From Archangium sp. (GTDB lineage Bacteria; Myxococcota; Myxococcia; Myxococcales; Myxococcaceae), in NCBI GenBank assembly GCA_030695565.1, contig JAUYRZ010000123.1:163031-227030 (forward strand): 64,000 bases of DNA, read 5' to 3'. This document shows, one piece after another, positions 45,592 through 54,305 of this stretch. The position numbers and the translations under genes are program-made. Each line of letters begins with the position of its first letter. Position 1 is the first letter of the stretch. A model generated the notes under the pieces. The model did no database searches, was not told the origin of the DNA, and was given only the letters and a program-made list of their open reading frames with translations.

Positions 45592-48365
45592 CGAGCGATC
45601 ACGATCTCCTCCAGGCCCTCTTCGTTCAGCAGTTGGGGTTCGCCCCCGCCAGTGAAGTGATGGCCGCGGGCGCGCAGTGGTTGGTGCAGCGCGAGACGGG
45701 CGCGAGTCTGGGTGAGGTGCTGCGCCAGCGCGGGATCCTCGACGGCAAGCAGCTCCAGTTGGTCGACGCGCTGGTGGCCGAAGCGGTCGCTGCGCACGGG
45801 GGCGACGCGGCGATCACGTTGACCAGCCTGCCCGCGCTCTCGCAAGACAGCCTCACCGGGCTCGAGTCGACGCTGCGCCCCGGCGCCACGCCCGACGCGC
45901 GCACCTCTGCCCCCCTCCGCTCCATCGGCCCCGAGGCCTCGGCTTCGTTCGACAGCCTGGAGACGCCAGAGAACATCGGTGTCGAAGCGAAGGGCCGCTA
46001 CACCTTCAACACCGGTCCGATGGGCCGCCTCGAAGAGCTCGGCCGGGGGGGCGCAGGTCGGGTGGTGGTCGCGCGTGATCACTTTCTTTCCCGCGACGTG
46101 GCGATGAAGGAGCTGCACCGGGAGATCACCCAGAACCTCAAGTTCGACACCCTGCACGTGCGCAACCTCGAGGCCCGCTTCCTGCGCGAGGCGCGCGTCA
46201 CCGGTCAGCTGGAGCACCCGGCGATCGTGCCCGTGTACGAGCTGGGCCGGCGTCGCGACGGCACCATGTATTACACGATGCGCCAGGTGCGCGGCCGCAC
46301 GCTGGCGCAGGCGCTCGCCGACACCCGGACGCTCGAGGGCCGCCTCGCGTTGTTGCCCGATCTGCTCACCGCGTGCAGGGCCGTCGCCGCTGCGCACCAT
46401 CGCGAGGTGGTGCACCGTGACTTGAAACCGCAGAACGTGATGCTCGGGCCCCACGGCGAGACCTACGTGATGGACTGGGGCCTCGCGCGCGTGATGGGCC
46501 GGGCCGATCGCACCCGCAGCACCGTTCAGCTCGCGCCGGACCTGACGGGCGGCCGCGATCTCGGCCCCGTCGGCACGCCTTCGTACATGTCGCCGGAGCA
46601 GGCGCAGGGCAGCCGCGACGAGCTCGACGCGCGCTCCGACGTGTGGGGCCTGGGGGCGATGATGTTCGAGCTCCTCACCGGGCGCGCTCCGTACGTGGGC
46701 AAGAGCCCGTGGGAGGTGCTGGCCGACGTGCGCAGCCGGCCGCCTGAACGCGTGAAGTCGCTCGAGCCCGCCGCGCCTCCGGAGCTGGTGGCGGTGTGTG
46801 AACGCGCGCTCGCGTGGAATCGGGACGATCGGTACCCGCATGCCGGCGAGCTCGCGCTCGAGCTGGAAGACTTTCTCGCGGGCCGCCGGGTGCGTGCGTA
46901 CGACTACAGCTTCCGCGAGGTGGCGGGGCGGGTGCTCAAGCGGCATCGCGCGAAGGCGACGCTCGCGCTGGCCACGCTGGTGGCGCTGCTGGGGCTGGCG
47001 ATCTTCTCCGCGGTGAGCGCCGGGCGTGAACGCGACGAGGCGCGGCAGATGGCGCGCTTCTTCCTCGCTGACGTGGCGCCCACGCTGTCTGACGTGCCGG
47101 GCACCACCGAGGTGATCGTTCAGCTCTCGCACAACGCGCTCGAGGCGTTCTCCGCTGACGTGGATCCCCTGCGCAGCTCACGGGAGGATCGGCTGCTGCT
47201 CGCTCGCACGTGGAATGGGCTGGCGCACCAACATTGGCGGCTGGGCCGCCGGCCCGAAGCGCGCGACTCGCTCACGCAAGCGCAGCGCATGTTGGGTCCT
47301 CTGCTCGAGCAGCAGCGGGATGATCCAGAGGCCAACGCGGCGCAATTGGAGCACGAGGTGTGGCGGGCGGATCTGCTGCTCGATGAAGGCAGTGAGCCTG
47401 AAGCGCTCGCGCTGCTCGAAGGCCAGTTGGAGCGCGCGCAGCGGGTGAAGGCCACCGCGCCTTCGAACTCCGCGGTGCTCGCCGCGCACACGTTGTTGCT
47501 CTCGCGCATCTCGCTCGTTCGGTACTCGCGCGGTGAGACGCGCCTGGGCCTGGAGATCTCGCGCAGAGCGAAGGACGCTGCGTGGGAATATTACCGGGTG
47601 GCGCCTGATGAACAGCGCGCGGCGGTGGCGGTGCTCGAGCAGTCAGACACGCTCGCGCTGGGCCTGTTCAGTGTGGGGGATCGGGCCGAGGCCTTGAGGA
47701 CGCTGCGCAGCGTGGTGTCGATGGCTCAGACCCTGCGAGCCCGGCGTGATTCGCGGGAGCTGCAGGCGACGCATGCGACGTTGTTGGCGACGCTCGCGCG
47801 GGGCCTTCACCCGGTGACCGACCGGGAGGAACGCAGGGCGGTGCTCGCGGATGGACGGCGGTTGTTGGCAGACATCCTCGCGGCGGATCCGGGCCGCAAT
47901 CGGGAGCTGGCGGCCGCGGCTGAGCTGGCCCTGCTCGAGGGCGACTTCGCGGGAGCGTGGGTGTTCGGGGAGCGCATCGAGTCGCTCAACCTGGGCGCGG
48001 AGTACGAGGAGGCCGTGTTGAGCTCGGCGTTCGCTACCGGCCAGGACGAGCTGATTCGCCGGCATGCCCGCGCGCCGGTGCCGGGGTCTCCGATGGCGGT
48101 GGCGCTGTATGGCGCGCTCGTCGAGGCGCTCGCGGGCAATGGGCAGTTGGCGCGTTCGCATCTGGCGAAGTGCGCGGAGCTGAAGTGTGCGGAGCAGGTG
48201 GTGTGGTTTCCGGCGCTGCTTCGTGAGCGGGTGGGGGCGCGCTCGGATGCCACGGCGCTGGTGCTGAAGAAGTTGGCGGAGGACACCCCGTTGACGCTGG
48301 GTGGGGCGGAACGTCTGGCGAAGGGTCTGGCAGAGCTCGACGCGCACCTCGGCGGTGCACCATGA
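45588..48365 (+). CDS. Transmembrane Ser/Thr protein kinase (planctomycete-type N-domain)
   Basis: 925 residues from a GTG. Residues 1-80 form a helical N-domain (LLQALFVQQLGFAPASEV; SLGEVLRQRGIL) like those of planctomycete kinases. The kinase core follows: GRGGAGRV near 151, VAMKEL Lys near 174, HRDLKPQNVML near 275, MDWGLA (DWG for DFG) near 296, and GTPSYMSPEQ. A membrane helix lies at ~455-480 (TLALATLVALLGLAIFSAV), and ~480-925 is helical repeat sequence of TPR-like pattern, probably periplasmic. It phosphorylates unknown proteins. Its downstream neighbour is a pseudokinase of the same layout, 97 nt away across repeat copy 7. Confidence 0.9.
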   Translation: MTSDHDLLQALFVQQLGFAPASEVMAAGAQWLVQRETGASLGEVLRQRGILDGKQLQLVDALVAEAVAAHGGDAAITLTSLPALSQDSLTGLESTLRPGATPDARTSAPLRSIGPEASASFDSLETPENIGVEAKGRYTFNTGPMGRLEELGRGGAGRVVVARDHFLSRDVAMKELHREITQNLKFDTLHVRNLEARFLREARVTGQLEHPAIVPVYELGRRRDGTMYYTMRQVRGRTLAQALADTRTLEGRLALLPDLLTACRAVAAAHHREVVHRDLKPQNVMLGPHGETYVMDWGLARVMGRADRTRSTVQLAPDLTGGRDLGPVGTPSYMSPEQAQGSRDELDARSDVWGLGAMMFELLTGRAPYVGKSPWEVLADVRSRPPERVKSLEPAAPPELVAVCERALAWNRDDRYPHAGELALELEDFLAGRRVRAYDYSFREVAGRVLKRHRAKATLALATLVALLGLAIFSAVSAGRERDEARQMARFFLADVAPTLSDVPGTTEVIVQLSHNALEAFSADVDPLRSSREDRLLLARTWNGLAHQHWRLGRRPEARDSLTQAQRMLGPLLEQQRDDPEANAAQLEHEVWRADLLLDEGSEPEALALLEGQLERAQRVKATAPSNSAVLAAHTLLLSRISLVRYSRGETRLGLEISRRAKDAAWEYYRVAPDEQRAAVAVLEQSDTLALGLFSVGDRAEALRTLRSVVSMAQTLRARRDSRELQATHATLLATLARGLHPVTDREERRAVLADGRRLLADILAADPGRNRELAAAAELALLEGDFAGAWVFGERIESLNLGAEYEEAVLSSAFATGQDELIRRHARAPVPGSPMAVALYGALVEALAGNGQLARSHLAKCAELKCAEQVVWFPALLRERVGARSDATALVLKKLAEDTPLTLGGAERLAKGLAELDAHLGGAP

Positions 48366-48414
48366 GCTCGGGTCAGGGTGAGGGCGGTGGTCATGGCAAC
48401 GGTTCCACGTATTG

Positions 48415-48460
48415 GGCCCCTCACCCCGACCCACACCCCGCTTCGCAAGGAGAGGGAGAG
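48415..48460 (+). repeat. Palindromic dispersed repeat, copy 7 (type A, degenerate)
   Basis: GGCCCCTCACCCCGACCC, then ACACCCCGCTTCGCAAGG and AGAGGGAGAG. The left stem is damaged while the right purine run GGAGAGGGAGAG is intact and lies 2-13 nt before the TTG start of the pseudokinase. Confidence 0.8.
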
Positions 48461-48462
48461 AA

Positions 48463-50913
48463 TTGAAAGAGCCCCGCGACATGCTGTTCGCCGTGCTCGG
48501 CGTGCAGCTCGGCTACCTCTCTGCTGACGACGTGCTCGCCAGCGCGCGCGAGCTCGCTCAGCCCGGTGAGTCGCGCAGCCTCTCCGAGTTCCTCGTCTCT
48601 CGCGGCATCCTCGATCGCGCCCGCGCGCAGGTGCTCGAACGCCTGACCACGCGCGCCTCCACCAGCGCCGGCGGCAATGCGTCGCAGACCCTCGAGCTGC
48701 TGCCTTCCGCGGTCCGCAAACTCGCCGCCGAGACGAACGCGGGCCCGAGCCCCGTCGCGCCCGTCAGCGCCCCTCGCGCCGCCGTCGTCGACGAGCAGGC
48801 CCATCGTTACTTCTCCGCGCCGCGGGCCGATGCACCGCCCCGCGAACTCGGCCGCGGCACCTTCGGCCGCGTGCTCTCCATGCACGACACCGTGCTCGGC
48901 CGCGACGTCGCGTGGAAGCAGGCGTACGAAGCCACCCCCGAGTCCGACGCCGCGCTGATGGCGCAAGCCCGCCTGCTCGCCAGGCTCGATCACCCCTCGG
49001 TGGTCCCGATCTACGAACTGGGCCGCGACGCGAAAGGTGCGGTCTACGCGACGCTGCGCCAGGTCTCCGCCGACACGCTGGCCGAAGCGCTCACTCGCGC
49101 GAATGGGCTCGAAGAACGGCTCGCGCTCCTGCCCGCCGTGCAGACCATCGTTCGGTGCGTAGCGATGGCGCACGAGGCCGGGGTCACGCACCGCCGGCTC
49201 TCTTGCCGCAGCATCTCGCTGGGCCGTTTTGGTGAGGTCTACCTGCTCGGCTGGGGCCCACCGGAAGACGAAGCCGAACGCCCCGAAGCCGTGGCAGGTG
49301 ACCTCAAGGCGCTGGGCGCGATCCTTCATGAAGTGGTCACCGGTCTTCCGGCGCCGGTGATGGGCGCGGTGAAGGCGCGGGGTGCGCCGGAAGATCTGCT
49401 CGGGCTCTGCAGGGCCGCGCTCGGCGGCAGGCTCACCACCGCCGAACAGCTCGCGCACGAACTCAAGGCCTTCATCGACGGCCGCCGGCTGGGCAGCTAC
49501 CGCTACTCCACGTGGCAGTTGGTCAAGCGCTACGTGCGGCAGCACACGTTGTTCTCCGTGATGGCGCTCAGCGCGTTCCTCCTGGTGATGGTGGGCGCGG
49601 CGACTGCTTCGGCCGCGGTTCGTGAAGAGCGTGATCGCGCCCGGCTCTTCGCGCGCCGTTTCCTCGATGACGTCGCGCTGCGGCTGCGCGCTCAGCCCGG
49701 CGTCGAGCCGCTGCTCGAGCAGGTCACCACCGCGGCCCTGCGGCACTACCAGCGCACCACCGATCTGCAGAGCGCCCCGCGTGAAGAGCGCCTGCGGGTC
49801 AGCCGCGCGATGGCCCGCCTCGGTGTGGTGTCGCTCTCGCTCTCACGTTTCGACGAGGCCCGGCAGAGCCTCGACTTCGCCGACGTGCTCGCGGAGGGTC
49901 TGGCCGATGCGTCGTCCACCGACGCGCAGGCCCGGGTGGTGTTGGCCCAGACCGCCGCCGCCCGCGTGAACTTGCCGGGGCTCAGCAAAGAGGCGTCGTT
50001 GCGTTGGGCTGCGCTCGCTCGATCGTTCGCCGATCAGGCGCTCGTGCTGGAGCCCGATTCAGTCGAGGTGCGGCGTGCCGCGGCCAGCGCGCGGCTGCAG
50101 AGCGCCCTGCGCGAGGTCGATGCGAGCCGCGCGCTGCGTGACTTCGATGAGGCGGTGAAGTTGTTGGAGCTCGCCGCCCGGGATCCCGCGGAAGAGCTGG
50201 CCCGCCGTCAGGCGCTCGGTGCGGCGCTGGTCGAGCGCGCGCGCCACAAGCCGAAGAACGCGACGGAGGCTCGGCAGTTGGTGGAGCGCCTGAGCGGGCT
50301 GCGTGAACGGGCGCCTGATGACGTGGAGCTGCAGTTCGATGCCGCGCGCGCGGGGCTGATTCTCGCGGAGTCGCTGGAGGTGGATGCGCTCGAGCGCTCG
50401 CAGCAGGCGGCGATGGATGCGGGCACGCTCGCTCACGAGGTGGTGAGCCGGCGGCCTGATCGGGCCGATGCGGCGGCGCTCTTCGTGCGCGCCACGTTGC
50501 GCTCGGGTCGTGCGCAGGAGGCCCTGGCGGCTGCGCGTGGGTTCGAGGCGCGAGGGCTCGAGGGCATGGGTTCGTTGATCGCGGAGGCGGCGTTGTTCGC
50601 GGGTGAGTTCGAGCTCGCGCGCACGCAGGCGGTCGAGCCCGGGTCAGCGGAGGGTGTGCTCATTCGGGCGCTCGCTGGCGCGTGGCTCGAACGGCCGTCG
50701 GATGCGGTGATTCAGGCCCGGGTGCTCAAGGGGAACTTCGACGAGGTGTCGTGGCCTTCGGCTCGGCTCGTTCGTGGGCTCGAAAAGGTGGCGGCGGGGC
50801 AGGGGCGCGGCGAGGTGGCTGTGCGGACGTTTGCGGAGCGGTGGCGTGAGGTGGGTGGCGAGGCGTCGCTTGGTGAGTTCGTCGAGCTGCTCGAAAATCT
50901 GCTCGGGAACTAG
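48463..50913 (+). CDS. Membrane pseudokinase, paralogue of the upstream Ser/Thr kinase
   Basis: 816 residues. The TTG at 48463 is preferred over the ATG at 48481: it gives an N-domain the same length as that of the kinase upstream (LKEPRDML aligned with VTSDHDLL) and has GGAGAGGGAGAG just before it. The N-domain and membrane helix (~363-390, LFSVMALSAFLLVMVGAATA) match the paralogue. The P-loop GRGTFGRV and VAWKQA Lys are present, but HRD reads HRR (catalytic Asp lost) and DFG is replaced by LLGWGP. It cannot be a normal phosphotransferase; an activator, scaffold or nucleotide sensor is expected. C-terminal ~420 residues are helical repeats. Confidence 0.85.
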   Translation: MKEPRDMLFAVLGVQLGYLSADDVLASARELAQPGESRSLSEFLVSRGILDRARAQVLERLTTRASTSAGGNASQTLELLPSAVRKLAAETNAGPSPVAPVSAPRAAVVDEQAHRYFSAPRADAPPRELGRGTFGRVLSMHDTVLGRDVAWKQAYEATPESDAALMAQARLLARLDHPSVVPIYELGRDAKGAVYATLRQVSADTLAEALTRANGLEERLALLPAVQTIVRCVAMAHEAGVTHRRLSCRSISLGRFGEVYLLGWGPPEDEAERPEAVAGDLKALGAILHEVVTGLPAPVMGAVKARGAPEDLLGLCRAALGGRLTTAEQLAHELKAFIDGRRLGSYRYSTWQLVKRYVRQHTLFSVMALSAFLLVMVGAATASAAVREERDRARLFARRFLDDVALRLRAQPGVEPLLEQVTTAALRHYQRTTDLQSAPREERLRVSRAMARLGVVSLSLSRFDEARQSLDFADVLAEGLADASSTDAQARVVLAQTAAARVNLPGLSKEASLRWAALARSFADQALVLEPDSVEVRRAAASARLQSALREVDASRALRDFDEAVKLLELAARDPAEELARRQALGAALVERARHKPKNATEARQLVERLSGLRERAPDDVELQFDAARAGLILAESLEVDALERSQQAAMDAGTLAHEVVSRRPDRADAAALFVRATLRSGRAQEALAAARGFEARGLEGMGSLIAEAALFAGEFELARTQAVEPGSAEGVLIRALAGAWLERPSDAVIQARVLKGNFDEVSWPSARLVRGLEKVAAGQGRGEVAVRTFAERWREVGGEASLGEFVELLENLLGN

Positions 50914-50945
50914 GCCCTCAGACCCGCTCCCGAAGGGAGAGGGGA
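50913..50945 (+). repeat. Palindromic dispersed repeat, copy 8 (short)
   Basis: GGCCCTCAGACCCGCTCCCGAAGGGAGAGGGGA, a shortened form with loop CGAA. It starts at the last base of the pseudokinase stop codon. Confidence 0.75.
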
Positions 50946-50994
50946 ACACAGATTGTTCCTGCTTCATTGGTGAACGCCTGCTAGCTCGCGCCCC

Positions 50995-52296
50995 ATGAAG
51001 ACGCTCATCGGTTCACTGCTGCTGACGGCCTCACTCGCCTCGGCGCAGACCGTGCCCAGCGCAGACGTCGAGCAGCTCTGGCTCGATCCCGCCGGTCGCG
51101 GCTCGTTGTTCGTCGGCAACGGGCGCACCCTCGAGGCCACGCAGTTCCGCGCGGGCGTCGCTGCCTTCTACACCCACGCCAACCTGCGCAGCTCGCAGGG
51201 CGGCACCTTCACCAACCTGCTCCAGGATCGGGTCGGCTTTCAGGTCTTCGGCGCGCTCGGTCTCACCGACTGGCTCGAGCTCGGCGTCAACGTGCCCGTC
51301 TATGTGTATCAGGGCGGCACGCCCAGCCTCTCGCTCGCCCCCGCGGGCCTGGGCAACCCCTGGCTCACCGCGAAGGTGAATCTGCTCGGCGAGCACAAGC
51401 CCGTCTCACTGGCCATCGTGGTCGGCCTCGGCCTGCCCCTGGGCACCGCCGCTGCGCAAGGCACCGGCGGCTTCGTCGAGGCCGCTCCGCGTCTTCAGCT
51501 CGGTCACGTGTACGACAAGTGGCAGTACGGCCTCGAGCTCGGCTACCTCCACCGCTCGACCGTCGACTTCCGGCCCATCACCAGCAGCCCTGAAGATCGC
51601 ATCGGCAGCCAGGTGTACCTCGCCGCGATGATCACCACCGTCAACCCAGAGGGGCCGCGTGGTGAGGTCACCTTCCGCACGTTCATCCCCGTCGAAGGGG
51701 GGTCTCCGGGTCTCGAGGGCCAGCTCGGCTTTCGCTGGCAGCTCGGCCCCGTCGAGCTGATCGCCTCTGCAGGGCCTGGTTTCGCCGGCGAGGGCACCAC
51801 GCCCGCCCTTCGTGCGTACGCGGGCGCTGCGTTCGGCAACGTGCCGCTGACCCAGCCCACCTGCTCGGAGGGGCGGAAGTACGCGCTCCGCGAGTGCCCT
51901 GAGCTCGATCGTGATCAGGACGGCGTGCTCAACGGAGTCGATGCCGCCCCGCTGCTCGCGGAGGACAAAGACGGCTTTCAGGATGAAGACGGCGCTCCGG
52001 ACAACGACAACGACGACGACGGCACCGTCGACCCGCTCGATGAGTGCCCCGATGTCGCCGGTGTGGCGGCGAACCAGGGCTGCCCCGATCGCGACGAAGA
52101 CAAAGACGGCGTGGTCGATCGCCTCGACAAGTGCCCGAAGGAGCCCGAAGACAAGGATGACTTCGAGGACGCCGATGGCTGCCCTGAAGCCGACAATGAT
52201 CAGGACGGCCTGGCCGATGGCGTCGATGCGTGCCCGCTCACCGCTGGTATCGCGCAGGAGAAGGGCTGCCCGGCGAAAGACACCACCTCACCCTGA
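50995..52296 (+). CDS. Outer-membrane beta-barrel protein with thrombospondin type 3 repeats (OmpA-like, no OmpA domain)
   Basis: 433 residues. Signal peptide MKTLIGSLLLTASLASAQ; residues ~25-285 alternate as beta-strands of a barrel; ~300-430 hold TSP3-type calcium repeats (DRDQDGVLNGVD, DRDEDKDGVVDRLDKCP, DNDQDGLADGVDACP). In similar myxobacterial proteins an OmpA peptidoglycan-binding domain follows. Here the protein stops right after the repeats (KDTTSP), and the stop lies inside a dispersed repeat. It is an outer-membrane protein, probably structural or adhesive. The missing OmpA domain may be real truncation. Confidence 0.8.
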   Translation: MKTLIGSLLLTASLASAQTVPSADVEQLWLDPAGRGSLFVGNGRTLEATQFRAGVAAFYTHANLRSSQGGTFTNLLQDRVGFQVFGALGLTDWLELGVNVPVYVYQGGTPSLSLAPAGLGNPWLTAKVNLLGEHKPVSLAIVVGLGLPLGTAAAQGTGGFVEAAPRLQLGHVYDKWQYGLELGYLHRSTVDFRPITSSPEDRIGSQVYLAAMITTVNPEGPRGEVTFRTFIPVEGGSPGLEGQLGFRWQLGPVELIASAGPGFAGEGTTPALRAYAGAAFGNVPLTQPTCSEGRKYALRECPELDRDQDGVLNGVDAAPLLAEDKDGFQDEDGAPDNDNDDDGTVDPLDECPDVAGVAANQGCPDRDEDKDGVVDRLDKCPKEPEDKDDFEDADGCPEADNDQDGLADGVDACPLTAGIAQEKGCPAKDTTSP

Positions 52297-52403
52297 CCCT
52301 CTTTCTTGGGTCGCTTCGCCTCGGCGCATCTTCCGCTTCGCTTCAGCTGCGCACGCCCAGCGTTCCGCTGGACCGGCTGCGCTCTCCCGCGGGGAGAGGG
52401 GAG
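52286..52403 (+). repeat. Dispersed repeat, copy 9, split by about 77 nt
   Basis: The left half CCTCACCCTGACCCTC (52286-52301) and the right half CTCTCCCGCGGGGAGAGGGGAG (52382-52403) are separated by unrelated sequence. The left half supplies the stop codon of the TSP3 protein gene. Confidence 0.6.
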
Positions 52404-52407
52404 CCCG

Positions 52408-53004
52408 TCACTTCAGGTCGTTCAGGAGCGCGCTGACCCGATCGCTCAGGCCCTTGGTGGTGTTCTGGTCGAGGCCTGTTTTCACTTCGCGCAGCAGGGC
52501 GAGCACCCGCTGGTGGCGAAAGTTGAGCGCGTCGTACTTGCTCTGAAGGCCCGGCTCTTCGGCGACCACCGCTTCGGCCGCCTCTTTGAGCGCGTTCATC
52601 TCGGCCACCCGCGAGGACAACGAGGCCAGCCGGCGTTGGCGATCGACCGCCGCCTTCACCTTCTCCTGAATGATGCTCACGTGAGGGAAGGGCTTCTCGA
52701 GGTAGTCGACCGCGCCCAACTTGAGCGCCTCGAGGATCGAGTCGGCGTTCGGATACGCGGTCATCACCAGGCAGGTGCAGTCGGGCTGCCGCTGCCGGAT
52801 CAGGCGGATCAGATCGAGCCCCGAGCCGTCAGGGAGGTTCTTGTCGATCAACGCGCAGCTGAAACGCTGGTTGTGGATCATCGCGGTGCCCTCGACGAGC
52901 CGGGCCGCTGTGAAGACGGCGAACCCCGCCTTCTTCAAGGCCACCTTCAGCACGTCGAGCACGATCGCTTCGTCGTCGACAACCAACACTGAGTCGGGGT
53001 CCAC
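52408..53004 (-). CDS. Response regulator receiver protein with coiled-coil tail
   Basis: 198 residues. The receiver domain (1-125) has the acidic pair in VLVVDDEAIVL, the phosphoryl Asp in ALIDKNLPDGSG near 55, Thr in CLVMTAYP and Lys in YLEKPFPH. After it, about 70 residues of helical, partly coiled-coil sequence with no DNA-binding or enzyme domain (LASLSSRVAEMNALKEAAEAVV). Such regulators act by protein-protein contact. No histidine kinase is adjacent. It starts 75 nt from the divergent SSB-tip gene and ends 112 nt after the convergent TSP3 gene. Confidence 0.92.
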   Translation of the reverse strand: MDPDSVLVVDDEAIVLDVLKVALKKAGFAVFTAARLVEGTAMIHNQRFSCALIDKNLPDGSGLDLIRLIRQRQPDCTCLVMTAYPNADSILEALKLGAVDYLEKPFPHVSIIQEKVKAAVDRQRRLASLSSRVAEMNALKEAAEAVVAEEPGLQSKYDALNFRHQRVLALLREVKTGLDQNTTKGLSDRVSALLNDLK

Positions 53005-53079
53005 GGCCAGGCAGTGTGCTTCGCCTGCGCGTGTCGGTCCAGTGTGCCGAGCGCCGCTTCAAGGGATATAGGGTGATTC

Positions 53080-53568
53080 ATGAGCGATCGATTTCCAGTG
53101 TGGGTGGCAGTGACGAGAGACGACGGGCGCGTGGAGCAGGTGCGCGTCGGCTCCGCGATGAAGACCGGCGAAGGCTTCACGGTCGCGTTCGACGCGATGG
53201 TGATCGGCTCCCAGCCGATGAGTGCCGCGCCCCGGGCCGCTGCCGCCGCGCGCCCTGCCGCCGCCAGCGCCAGCCGGCCGCCGCCTCCGGGTGGGGGTGA
53301 TGGCCTGTTGCTGCCGAACTACGGGCGCAGCAAAGGCATGCCCGTGGTGGGCGCCTCGCTGCAGGATCTCGAGTTCTACGCCAATGGCTCACGCCGCTCG
53401 TTGAGCGATCCGAGCAAGGCGCGCTGGCACGACAAAGAGAAGCAGCTGCTCGCCGCCATCGAGAACGAGATCGCCCGTCAGCGCGGTGAAGATCCGCCCT
53501 CGTCGTCTTCGTCGTCGGCTTCTTTCGACGAGCCGCCGCCCCCGGGCGACGAAGACGCGCCCTTCTGA
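53080..53568 (+). CDS. Protein with ExoX-C-like segment and SSB-like acidic C-terminal tip
   Basis: 162 residues. N-terminal ~45 residues form a small beta-rich unit (FPVWVAVTRDDGRVEQVRVG), then an Ala/Pro linker. Residues ~75-130 read LLLPNYGRSKGMPVVGASLQDLEFYANG and on through DPSKARWHDKEKQLLAAIENEI, a pattern like the ExoX C-terminal accessory domain. The end is Ser/Pro-rich and finishes DEDAPF, closely like the SSB C-terminal tip (DDDIPF) used to dock repair proteins. A role in DNA repair or replication is inferred. Its last 91 nt are antisense to bpt. No known family name. Confidence 0.6.
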   Translation: MSDRFPVWVAVTRDDGRVEQVRVGSAMKTGEGFTVAFDAMVIGSQPMSAAPRAAAAARPAAASASRPPPPGGGDGLLLPNYGRSKGMPVVGASLQDLEFYANGSRRSLSDPSKARWHDKEKQLLAAIENEIARQRGEDPPSSSSSSASFDEPPPPGDEDAPF

Positions 53569-54305
53569 AGGTGGGCGATCACCGGGGCTTCTTTCCAGCT
53601 GACCGGCTCGTGCATTGCGGGCCGGCCCACCAGCACTTCGTGCGGCTGAAAGTAGCCCTTGTAGGTGAGGCTGGCGCAGTCCCGCACGCGGTAGCCCAGG
53701 TACATGTGCTGGCAGCCCAGCTCGCGGGCCATCTCCACGCAGCGCATCACGTTGCCGATGCCCGGGGAGAGCCGCGCGATGTCGGGGTGGTAGAAAAAAT
53801 AGGCCGCGCTGAAGCAGTTGGGCGTGACGTCGACCAGGCCCAGCCCCACCAGCCGGTTGCCGTCGTACCAGGCCATCTCGCGGCCAGTCGACGAGGGGAA
53901 CGCGAACTGCGTGGCGTACTCGTCTTCGGTGAGCTGGGTGGGCTCCCAGCCGCGCGCGTCTTCGCGGGTGCCGTGCCACGACTGATGCAGCGTCAGGCGA
54001 TCGGCGTCGATGCGCGGGCGGCCCATCTCCACCCGGAAACGCAGGCTGCGTTTGAGCGCGCGCCGTTGCGAGGCGGTGGGTTCGAAGCGGTGCACGTCGA
54101 GGCGAATGGAGTGGCACTCGCCGCAGGGCATGCACGCGGGCCGGAAGTATGCGGGGCCGAACCGGCGCCAGCCGCGCACCATCAACTCTTCGAGTTCACC
54201 CGGCGTCACGTCGACCATCAGGCGGTACTCGAGTGAAGCCTTCACCGTCTGCAGATAGCTGCAGGCGCGGGGTTCTTCGATGAAGTGCCTGACGAGCCGA
54301 GCCAC
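53478..54305 (-). CDS. bpt: Aspartate/glutamate leucyltransferase (Bpt)
   Basis: 275 residues. N-terminal motif ACSYLQTVKASLEYRLM, then FRPACMPCGECHSIRLDVHRFEPTASQRR with the Cys pair of the Ate1/Bpt N-domain, and the C-domain with YLGYRVRDCASLTYKGYFQPHEVL. It conjugates Leu to proteins starting with Asp or Glu, feeding the N-end rule ClpS pathway; start MARLVRHFIEEPRACSYL is standard. The C-terminus has ~30 extra residues rich in Gly, Ser, Glu and Asp, which lie antisense to the SSB-tip gene (53478-53568). The ATG is preceded by AACGGACTGTCATCACGTGG without a clear SD. Confidence 0.93.
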   Translation of the reverse strand: MARLVRHFIEEPRACSYLQTVKASLEYRLMVDVTPGELEELMVRGWRRFGPAYFRPACMPCGECHSIRLDVHRFEPTASQRRALKRSLRFRVEMGRPRIDADRLTLHQSWHGTREDARGWEPTQLTEDEYATQFAFPSSTGREMAWYDGNRLVGLGLVDVTPNCFSAAYFFYHPDIARLSPGIGNVMRCVEMARELGCQHMYLGYRVRDCASLTYKGYFQPHEVLVGRPAMHEPVSWKEAPVIAHLQKGASSSPGGGGSSKEADDEDDEGGSSPR

